From CALKCV01 sp964609515 (GTDB taxonomy: Bacteria > Cyanobacteriota > Cyanobacteriia > Cyanobacteriales > Microcoleaceae): a stretch of DNA of 14,591 bases. Under the pieces are notes generated by a model that had not been told where the DNA came from, did no database searches, and saw only the letters and a list, made by a program, of their open reading frames with translations. This document shows, in pieces, positions 6,866-12,628 of this stretch. Positions within the stretch are counted from its first letter, which is position 1, and every line of letters begins with the position of its first letter. A program made the translations under genes and the position numbers. The stretch lies in the NCBI GenBank assembly GCA_964609515.1, contig CAZSTZ010000184.1, positions 1-14,591 of the forward strand, given 5' to 3'.

Positions 6866-6965
6866 NNNNNNNNNNNNNNNNNNNNNNNNNNNNNNNNNNN
6901 NNNNNNNNNNNNNNNNNNNNNNNNNNNNNNNNNNNNNNNNNNNNNNNNNNNNNNNNNNNNNNNNN
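6866..6965. other. Assembly gap, 100 N
   Basis: Exactly 100 unknown bases, a conventional placeholder for a scaffold join, so the real length is unknown. It has a heptamer array on one side and a 36-bp tandem repeat on the other, which probably caused the break. Apparent reading frames crossing it are artefacts. Confidence 0.97.
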
Positions 6966-7107
6966 ATTAAAAATCGCGCTCCGCGATTACTACAAACTGC
7001 AATTAAAAATCGCGCTCCGCGATTACTACAAACTGCAATTAAAAATCGCGCTCCGCTATTACTACAAACTGCAATTAAAAATCGCGCTCCGCGATTACTA
7101 CAAACTG
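6966..7107. repeat. 36-bp tandem repeat with internal hairpin, four visible copies
   Basis: Head-to-tail units begin at 6966, 7002, 7038 and 7074, each starting ATTAAAAATCGCGCTCCGCG; the last ends two bases short. Each unit holds AATCGCG-CTC-CGCGATT, a 7-bp stem; the third copy has one stem mismatch (CGCTATT). Units are contiguous with no spacers, so this is not a CRISPR array. The array lies directly 3' of glmS and reaches to 5 bp from its stop codon. More copies may be hidden in the adjoining gap. Confidence 0.92.
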
Positions 7108-7112
7108 GTTAA

Positions 7113-9011
7113 TTACTCCACCGTTACCGACTTAGCTAAATTCCTGGGTTGGTCGACATCCAAACCGCGATGGGCGGCGATATGATAAGCCAACAATTGT
7201 AAAGGAATTACCGTCAAAATTGGCGATAACAATTCATCCACTTCCGGCACCTTTAAAAAGTCATTAAAAATATCTGCTGCCCCCTCCGATGAAGGCGTTA
7301 CACCAATCAAACGAGCATCCCTCGCTTTAGCTTCTTGAGCGTTAGAAAGAACCTTTTCATAAACGCTGCCCGGCACGGCGATCGCTACTACCGGTACTTT
7401 ATCATCTAATAAAGCGATCGGTCCGTGTTTCATCTCTCCCGCTGGATATCCCTCCGCATGAATGTAACTAATTTCCTTCAGTTTTAAAGCCCCTTCTAAA
7501 GCAATTGGGAAATTAATTCCTCGCCCCACAAAAATAAAATCTTGAGTGTCGTTAAACTCGCGAGCTAACTCTTCGATATACTCGTCTTGAGTTGCCAGCA
7601 TTAATTCCATTTGGGCCGGCAGTTGCCGCAAACCGTTAATAATTTCCTCCATTCTTTCTAAAGGCAAAGTTTCACGTCGCCAAGCAAATTCTAAAGCTAG
7701 AAAATAAAACACCATTACTTGAGAAACAAAAGTTTTAGTCGCCGCAACGCCAATTTCTATGCCCGCCCGAATGTCGATAATTTGATTGACAATATTAGCA
7801 ATAGAACTTTCCGTTCTGTTAGTAATTCCTAATAATTTAGGAGCATAATTTTTCGGCTTTCCCGCCCGTCTTTGTTGTTCCATTGCTAAGGCCGCTAAAG
7901 TATCCGCAGTTTCTCCAGATTGAGTAACCCCAATAGTTAAAGTATGAGGTCTTAAAGGAGATGGAGCGTAGCGAGATTCCGAAGCATATTGTACGTTCGT
8001 CGGAAGGTCTGCCAGTTGTTCTAAAAGGTATTTTCCGATTAAACTGGCGTGCCAGCTCGTACCGCAAGCTAAAATCGAAACTTGCTCGATATTTTCTAAC
8101 AACGAGTTAGATAAATCGAGCTGAATTGGAGATGCTTTATGAGCGTTTTTTTTCTCCCATTCTGCGTTTAAATAAGCTTCCAAACAAGAGCGAATTACGC
8201 TCGGTTGCTCGTGAATTTCTTTGAGCATGAAATGTTTGAAAATTTGTTTTTCAACTAAGGCAGGACTCCAGTTGAGAATGCGGGGGACTTTATTGAGGCG
8301 ATCGCCCTCAAAGTTATAAATTTCTACTCCCAAATGAGTTAATCTTGCCATTTCCCCATTTTCCAAGCTGACAACTGCTTGAGTGTGGGAGATTAAAGCA
8401 GGAGTATCCGAAGCGCAGAAAAATTCTCCTTGCCCCAAACCGATAGAAATAGGTGCTTGTTGTCTGGCGACGATTAATTCGTTGGCATAGTCCGCACAAA
8501 TAACCGCGATCGCAAAAGCTCCTTCTAATTTATTTACCGCTTGTCTGACTGCTTCAAAAAACGGCGAAATAGCTCGGTTTTTTTTAACATCAGAAGCAGA
8601 TAATAAATCTGCTATTAAGTGGGGGATTACTTCCGTATCCGTATCCGAAACAAATTCGTGTCCTTTGTTTTTTAATTCTTCTCGAAGTTCCCGATAATTT
8701 TCAACAATACCGTTTTGAACTACTGCCACTCTTCTGACCGTATCCAGATGGGGATGGGCGTTATGTTCTTCTGGCTTGCCGTGAGTCGCCCACCGGGTGT
8801 GACCGATACCTATTTGGGAGGGAGTTTCTAATCCCGTTAGCTTTTCTTTGAGGTTATAGAGTTTACCTTTAGCGCGAACGCAATGGATTTTATCTTCCCA
8901 AATAGTAGCTAAACCTGCCGAGTCGTAGCCGCGATATTCCAGTTTTTCCAGTCCAGAGATTAAAATATCTGTTGCTGGTTTGGTGCCGATGTAACCAACT
9001 ATGCCGCACAT
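7113..9011 (-). CDS. glmS: Glutamine-fructose-6-phosphate aminotransferase (isomerizing)
   Basis: Makes glucosamine-6-phosphate from fructose-6-phosphate and glutamine, the first step toward UDP-GlcNAc for peptidoglycan and surface glycans; cytosolic. It is 632 aa, slightly longer than the E. coli enzyme of about 609. The N-terminal glutaminase domain starts with MCGIVGYIG (nucleophile Cys2) and has RGYDSAG, GHTRWATHG and QNGIVENY. Two SIS sugar-isomerase domains follow, with CGTSWHAS, QSGETADT, GVAATKT and EGYPAGEMKHGP. The C-terminus DQPRNLAKSVTVE is the family signature, so the gene is complete. The Shine-Dalgarno is weak (GAAG just before ATG). A heptamer array sits 8 nt upstream of the start codon. 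I see no glmS ribozyme-type sequence in the leader. Confidence 0.98.
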   Translation of the reverse strand: MCGIVGYIGTKPATDILISGLEKLEYRGYDSAGLATIWEDKIHCVRAKGKLYNLKEKLTGLETPSQIGIGHTRWATHGKPEEHNAHPHLDTVRRVAVVQNGIVENYRELREELKNKGHEFVSDTDTEVIPHLIADLLSASDVKKNRAISPFFEAVRQAVNKLEGAFAIAVICADYANELIVARQQAPISIGLGQGEFFCASDTPALISHTQAVVSLENGEMARLTHLGVEIYNFEGDRLNKVPRILNWSPALVEKQIFKHFMLKEIHEQPSVIRSCLEAYLNAEWEKKNAHKASPIQLDLSNSLLENIEQVSILACGTSWHASLIGKYLLEQLADLPTNVQYASESRYAPSPLRPHTLTIGVTQSGETADTLAALAMEQQRRAGKPKNYAPKLLGITNRTESSIANIVNQIIDIRAGIEIGVAATKTFVSQVMVFYFLALEFAWRRETLPLERMEEIINGLRQLPAQMELMLATQDEYIEELAREFNDTQDFIFVGRGINFPIALEGALKLKEISYIHAEGYPAGEMKHGPIALLDDKVPVVAIAVPGSVYEKVLSNAQEAKARDARLIGVTPSSEGAADIFNDFLKVPEVDELLSPILTVIPLQLLAYHIAAHRGLDVDQPRNLAKSVTVE

Positions 9012-9019
9012 ATTTCTTC

Positions 9020-9054
9020 GTTAATTGTTAATTGTTAATTGTTAATTGTTAATT
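9020..9054. repeat. Heptanucleotide tandem repeat, GTTAATT x 5
   Basis: Five perfect 7-bp units (9020-9054) directly upstream of glmS, ending 8 nt from its start codon. On the glmS-sense strand the unit reads AATTAAC. Its position in the presumed 5' leader means copy-number changes could alter glmS expression, which is inference. Confidence 0.93.
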
Positions 9055-9064
9055 CTATGAATAC

Positions 9065-9092
9065 AAAAAAAATAGGGAGGAATTTCCCTATT
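9065..9092 (-). terminator. Rho-independent terminator, minus strand, downstream of psaC
   Basis: On the minus strand AATAGGGA, a 6-nt loop and TCCCTATT (9071-9092) form a perfect 8-bp stem, followed by a run of T (to 9065). It lies about 145 bp after the psaC stop and upstream of glmS, so it should separate the two transcripts. Confidence 0.75.
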
Positions 9093-9096
9093 AGAT

Positions 9097-9209
9097 GTTT
9101 TGGATTTTAGATTTTTAACAGGAGATTTTCAGATCCGCCTCCCATTCCCTAAAATCGGGATTTTTTAGCAGTCCCTCAAAGCCTCCAGCTAAAATCTAAA
9201 ATCCAAAAC
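9097..9209. repeat. 113-bp element with perfect 19-bp terminal inverted repeats
   Basis: GTTTTGGATTTTAGATTTT (9097-9115) is exactly complementary to 9191-9209, with 75 nt between. It lies in the 3' region of psaC and would give a long RNA stem there. The arms are low-complexity ATTTTAG words common in cyanobacterial genomes. No flanking duplication or gene was found. Confidence 0.85.
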
Positions 9210-9235
9210 TTTCGATAAAGCCTTGTGGCCTTTTT

Positions 9236-9481
9236 CTAATATGCTAGACCCATGCTGCGAGTCGTTTCAGCGCCTAGATAAACGCGGACGCTCAGAAAGT
9301 CAGTGGGGCAGGCAGTTTCGCAACGCTTGCAGCCGATACAATCTTCGGTACGGGGAGAAGAAGCAATCTGGCCAGCTTTACAGCCATCCCAGGGCACCAT
9401 CTCCAGAACATCTAGCGGGCAAGCACGGACGCACTGGGTACAACCAATGCAGGTATCGTAGATTTTGACTGCGTGAGACAT
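9236..9481 (-). CDS. psaC: Photosystem I iron-sulfur center subunit PsaC
   Basis: The 81-aa stromal (cytoplasmic-face) subunit of photosystem I, holding the two terminal [4Fe-4S] clusters FA and FB that pass electrons to ferredoxin or flavodoxin. Both binding motifs are intact: CIGCTQCVRACP (Cys11, 14, 17, 21) and CIGCKRCETACP (Cys48, 51, 54, 58). In the mature numbering without Met, Cys10, 13, 16 and 57 bind FB and Cys20, 47, 50 and 53 bind FA. Length and sequence match the near-invariant family. GGAG lies 10 nt before the ATG. It is monocistronic in appearance, with a terminator at 9065-9092. It is a strong marker for a cyanobacterium. Confidence 0.99.
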   Translation of the reverse strand: MSHAVKIYDTCIGCTQCVRACPLDVLEMVPWDGCKAGQIASSPRTEDCIGCKRCETACPTDFLSVRVYLGAETTRSMGLAY

Positions 9482-9668
9482 TGACTAAGTTCTCCAAAAG
9501 ATCGACTAATTTTGCCGCACCCGCTCCTTGGGAGCAGATGGGACGGCAAGTTTTCAGGCTGAATTTGTCAGGATTATTGCCTAGTTTATCGTACCGAAGG
9601 CGATCGCTGAAAAACTGTGTTGCAAAACTTCAAACAACTTAACAAATTGGGGAATGGGATCCCCCCCG

Positions 9669-9687
9669 CCCCCCTTAAAAAGGGGGG
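9669..9687. repeat. G/C-run hairpin repeat between psaC and the HdrB-like gene
   Basis: CCCCCCTT-AAA-AAGGGGGG forms a perfect 8-bp stem. It is flanked by heptamer-like GGGGAATGGGA and GAATGGGGAATAG remnants (9651-9708). It lies just 3' of the HdrB-like gene. The remaining part of the 228-bp gap upstream of psaC (9482-9650) holds a HIP1 site (9600) and a short GCTCC-TTG-GGAGC hairpin near 9520-9532; no clear psaC promoter box was found. Confidence 0.8.
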
Positions 9688-9709
9688 AGCTTGAGGAATG
9701 GGGAATAGC

Positions 9710-10615
9710 TTAAAGTCCCAGTTTTGCTAATACAGGACTGGTAGAGACCACATGACGGCCCAATCCCAAGTCCTTCGGCTCTATGCCCAAGGCCAAGGCC
9801 ACCAGTTGCGGCAGGTGTAAAACTGGCAAACCCAACTTGCGGCCCGCTACCTTTTCTACCTCCGGCTGGCGGGAGTCCAAATTTAGATGACACAAAGGGC
9901 AAGGCGTTACCATACAATCAGCACCTTTGTCAATAGCTTCCGCAAGATGAATTCCGGCCATTTGGAAAGATTGGTCCGTAGCGTAGCTAGATAGAGGCCA
10001 ACCGCAACATTGAGTCCGACCCCTATAGTAAATAGGAGTTGCTCCCAAAGCCCGAAATACATTTTCCATAGACTCAGGTTGATAGGGATCGTCGAAAGGT
10101 AAATGACCTTGGCCCCTTAAGATATAGCAACCATAAAAGGCAGCACACTTAAGGCCAGAAAGTTGACGGCTAACCCGACTCTGAATTTCTTCGAGGCCGT
10201 AATCTGCAACCAAGGCCCAGAGGAGATGTTTGACCTCCGTACTTCCTCGATAAGGAGAACAACTTTCTTGTTGTAAGAAACTGTTAACTTCGTTGAGATA
10301 GGTTGGATTATTTTCTTTGGCCTCTTTTAAACGTTCGTCAACATGACCGATAACCCCCTGACAAGTGCTGCAATGAGTCAGCAATGGCAGATTGAGTTCT
10401 TCGGCTAAAGCAATATTGCGGGCGTTGACAGTATCTTCGAGAAGTCGCGAATCTTCTTTAAAAGTCCCAGAACCGCAACAAGAAGCTTTTTTGAGTTCTA
10501 CCAGTTCGATGCCCAGGGCTTTAGTGAGGGCCTCCGTTGACTGGTATAGTTCCCGGCAAGCCCCTTGGGCGACGCAGCCAGGGAAATAGGCATATTTTAG
10601 GTTAGTGGATGGCAT
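9710..10615 (-). CDS. HdrB-like CCG-domain protein (heterodisulfide reductase subunit B family)
   Basis: A 301-aa protein with two complete cysteine-rich CCG domains of the HdrB / E-type succinate dehydrogenase SdhE family. Domain one is C14-x31-CCG(46-48)-x33-C82-x2-C85; domain two is C163-x39-CCG(203-205)-x33-C239-x2-C242. In methanogen HdrB these motifs hold noncubane [4Fe-4S] clusters that reduce a heterodisulfide; in SdhE they help hand electrons to a quinone. No HdrA, HdrC or succinate dehydrogenase gene is beside it, so its partner here is unknown. No membrane segment is visible. The start ATG at 10613-10615 has no clear Shine-Dalgarno. It is divergent from acpP. Family is confident; function is open. 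Confidence 0.92.
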   Translation of the reverse strand: MPSTNLKYAYFPGCVAQGACRELYQSTEALTKALGIELVELKKASCCGSGTFKEDSRLLEDTVNARNIALAEELNLPLLTHCSTCQGVIGHVDERLKEAKENNPTYLNEVNSFLQQESCSPYRGSTEVKHLLWALVADYGLEEIQSRVSRQLSGLKCAAFYGCYILRGQGHLPFDDPYQPESMENVFRALGATPIYYRGRTQCCGWPLSSYATDQSFQMAGIHLAEAIDKGADCMVTPCPLCHLNLDSRQPEVEKVAGRKLGLPVLHLPQLVALALGIEPKDLGLGRHVVSTSPVLAKLGL

Positions 10616-10692
10616 AGCATTAATTAATTGTAAGGTTGTATTTTCATCCTATTTGAGTTGGGCTACTATTTTGGATTTTGGAGAACCAAACT

Positions 10693-10720
10693 CCCCATTC
10701 CCCATTCCCCATTCCCCATT
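10693..10720. repeat. Heptanucleotide tandem repeat, CCCCATT x 4
   Basis: Four perfect 7-bp units in the divergent region between the HdrB-like gene and acpP, 50 bp before acpP. It is a relative (reverse complement AATGGGG) of the array at 6818. It occupies the place where a -35 element for acpP might lie. The rest of the 155-bp intergenic region has only weak promoter-like words. Confidence 0.93.
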
Positions 10721-10770
10721 CCCAAAATCGGATAAGATAAAGAACGCGGCATCCAACGAGGATAAAATAA

Positions 10771-11019
10771 ATGAACCAAGAAATTTTTGAGAAAGTCCAA
10801 AAAATAGTTGTAGAACAACTCGAAGTAGAACAAAACCAAGTAACACCAGAAGCTAGCTTTGCCAACGATTTAGGAGCAGATTCCTTAGACGTAGTGGAGC
10901 TGGTAATGGCTTTGGAAGAAGAATTCGATATCGAGATTCCAGACGAAGCAGCCGAAAAAATTGCTACAGTCCAAGCGGCGGTGGACTACATCGACGAACA
11001 AGTATCAGCAGCAGCATAA
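10771..11019 (+). CDS. acpP: Acyl carrier protein
   Basis: An 82-aa acidic acyl carrier protein that carries the growing acyl chain in type II fatty acid synthesis. The phosphopantetheine site is Ser38 in GADSLDVVEL, followed by the acidic recognition helix LVMALEEEFDIEIPDE. GAGGA (10758-10762) lies 8 nt before the ATG. fabF follows about 60 bp downstream on the same strand; the acpP-fabF pairing is standard. The short hairpin after the stop may let acpP be expressed more highly than fabF. Confidence 0.98.
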   Translation: MNQEIFEKVQKIVVEQLEVEQNQVTPEASFANDLGADSLDVVELVMALEEEFDIEIPDEAAEKIATVQAAVDYIDEQVSAAA

Positions 11020-11021
11020 GT

Positions 11022-11046
11022 ACCAACTTTGCTATCCGAAGTTGGT
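11022..11046 (+). promoter_or_regulatory. Intercistronic hairpin between acpP and fabF
   Basis: ACCAACTT (11022-11029) pairs perfectly with AAGTTGGT (11039-11046) across a 9-nt loop, two bases after the acpP stop. No T-run follows, so it looks like a partial attenuator or a 3'-end stabiliser for acpP mRNA rather than a full terminator. Confidence 0.6.
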
Positions 11047-11082
11047 GCCTTCTGGCTGTTTAAGTATGTAAAACAGATGCAT

Positions 11083-12336
11083 ATGACAAATTCTGAGCTT
11101 AAGCGCGTTGTAGTAACAGGTCTCGGCGCGATTACACCGATTGGTAATACCCTAACAGAATATTGGGAAGGGTTATTAAGCGGACGAACTGGAATTGGCC
11201 CCATAACTCTATTCGATGCTTCGCGCCATGCTTGTCGCTTTGCAGGAGAAGTTAAGGGCTTCGACCCCCACGATTATCTAGAACGCAAAGAGGCAAAACG
11301 GATGGACCGTTTTGCTCAATTTGCAGTCTCCGCCAGCAAACAGGCCATAGCCGATGCTCAATTGACTATCGACGACCTCAACGCAGAACAGGTGGGAGTA
11401 ATTATCGGTACCGGCATTGGCGGTTTGAAAGTATTAGAGGATCAGCAAGAAGTTTATTTGACTCGCGGCCCCTCTCGCTGTAGTCCTTTTATGATTCCGA
11501 TGATGATCGCTAATATGGCTGCCGGACTAACGGCCATTCACACGGGAGCGAAAGGGCCCAACAATTGTACTGTCACAGCTTGTGCGGCGGGCTCGAATGC
11601 GGTGGGAGATGCTTTTCGTTTAATTCAACGAGGGTATGCCCAAGCAGCTATCTGTGGCGGTACCGAAGCAGCAGTTACTCCTTTGGGATTAGCTGGTTTT
11701 GCTTCTGCCAAAGCTTTATCCACTCGCAACGACGCACCGGATAAGGCATCCCGTCCTTTCGATCGCGATCGGGATGGCTTTGTCATGGGAGAAGGTGCGG
11801 GCATTCTCATTCTGGAAGAATTAGAATACGCCAAAAGTCGAGGGGCGAGAATCTATGCAGAAATCGTCGGTTACGGTATGACCTGCGACGCCTATCACAT
11901 GACTGCCCCAGTACCCGGGGGCGAAGGAGCTGCCCGGGCGATTAGGATGGCCCTCAAAGATGGGGGCTTGAACCCGTCGGATATTAGTTACATCAACGCC
12001 CACGGCACCAGTACCCCCGCTAACGACTCTACGGAGACAGCGGCCATTAAAGCAGCTTTGGGCGAAAGCGCCTATAAAGCGGCCATAAGCTCTACCAAAT
12101 CGATGACCGGCCATTTATTGGGTGGCTCGGGAGGCATAGAGGCCGTAGCAACCGTGATGGCGATCGCTAACGATAAAGTCCCACCAACTATTAATTTAGA
12201 GAATCCCGATCCCGCCTGCGACCTAGATTATGTCCCAAATCAAAGTCGCGACCTCAAAGTAGAAGTAGCCTTATCCAATTCTTTTGGTTTTGGAGGTCAT
12301 AACGTAACCTTGGCCTTGAAAAAATACGGCCTTTAA
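11083..12336 (+). CDS. fabF: Beta-ketoacyl-[acyl-carrier-protein] synthase II
   Basis: Elongating condensing enzyme of fatty acid synthesis, 417 aa from the chosen start. It joins malonyl-ACP to acyl-ACP. The active-site set is Cys167 (TACAAGSNA), His307 (NAHGTST) and His344 (GHLLGGSGGIEA), with Lys339 nearby; the C-terminal NSFGFGGHN loop is present. I chose the ATG at 11083 (MTNSELKRVVVTGLG) because family members begin a few residues before RVVVTGLG; ATG at 11077 is also possible, and the upstream TTG frame overlaps the intercistronic hairpin. The Shine-Dalgarno is weak, which fits coupling to acpP transcription. A strong terminator follows. Confidence 0.97.
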   Translation: MTNSELKRVVVTGLGAITPIGNTLTEYWEGLLSGRTGIGPITLFDASRHACRFAGEVKGFDPHDYLERKEAKRMDRFAQFAVSASKQAIADAQLTIDDLNAEQVGVIIGTGIGGLKVLEDQQEVYLTRGPSRCSPFMIPMMIANMAAGLTAIHTGAKGPNNCTVTACAAGSNAVGDAFRLIQRGYAQAAICGGTEAAVTPLGLAGFASAKALSTRNDAPDKASRPFDRDRDGFVMGEGAGILILEELEYAKSRGARIYAEIVGYGMTCDAYHMTAPVPGGEGAARAIRMALKDGGLNPSDISYINAHGTSTPANDSTETAAIKAALGESAYKAAISSTKSMTGHLLGGSGGIEAVATVMAIANDKVPPTINLENPDPACDLDYVPNQSRDLKVEVALSNSFGFGGHNVTLALKKYGL

Positions 12337-12422
12337 AAAATCAAGAGGAGAATGGGGAAGAGCTAGCTTACTTCTTTTTGTCCCCCAAGCGCTTTTTTGA
12401 GAATTGGCAGACATCTGAAGTC

Positions 12423-12453
12423 AAAAAATGGGAACCTTATGTTCCCATTTTTT
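12423..12453. terminator. Strong terminator after fabF
   Basis: AAAAAATGGGAAC, a CTTAT loop and GTTCCCATTTTTT form a perfect 13-bp stem (12423-12435 and 12441-12453) ending in six T on the plus strand. The A-run on the other side makes it potentially bidirectional. It closes the acpP-fabF unit 86 bp after the fabF stop. Confidence 0.88.
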
Positions 12454-12533
12454 CTAGTGGTCTTGGCCTTGAAACAAATTTAAAATCGAGAGCCCCCTTG
12501 CCTCAAGAGCCCCAAAGATGGGAAGATCGAAAC

Positions 12534-12586
12534 AACCTTTAGGCCGCTCTAGCCAAAAAGACTAGAACCGCCAAGACAATAAGGTT
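12534..12586 (+). promoter_or_regulatory. Possible structured leader of the transketolase gene
   Basis: Nested complementary blocks: AACCTT (12534-12539) with AAGGTT (12581-12586), enclosing a 9-of-11 stem ending in TCTAG (12542-12552) and CTAGA (12562-12572). It lies between the fabF terminator and the transketolase start, so a promoter should be nearby. It matches no riboswitch class I recognise, and the pairing could be chance. Confidence 0.35.
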
Positions 12587-12628
12587 TTCCCTTTTAAGAC
12601 TCACACAAAAATAAGGAAAAAGATAATT

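Noticed and set aside
6966..7107. 36-bp repeats that might suggest a CRISPR array
   Set aside because: 36 bp is a CRISPR-like length, but the units are contiguous with no unique spacers and no cas genes are nearby.
6757..7185. Open reading frames on the plus strand across the N gap
   Set aside because: They read through unknown bases and translate a 36-bp tandem repeat (a multiple of three), so the openness is an artefact.
9012..9235. glmS ribozyme or other metabolite-sensing RNA in the glmS leader
   Set aside because: The region is explained by a heptamer array, a terminator and an inverted repeat; no ribozyme core is recognisable.
11029..11082. Longer fabF start at TTG 11029
   Set aside because: The extra 18 residues are not typical of the family, have no ribosome-binding site and overlap the intercistronic hairpin.
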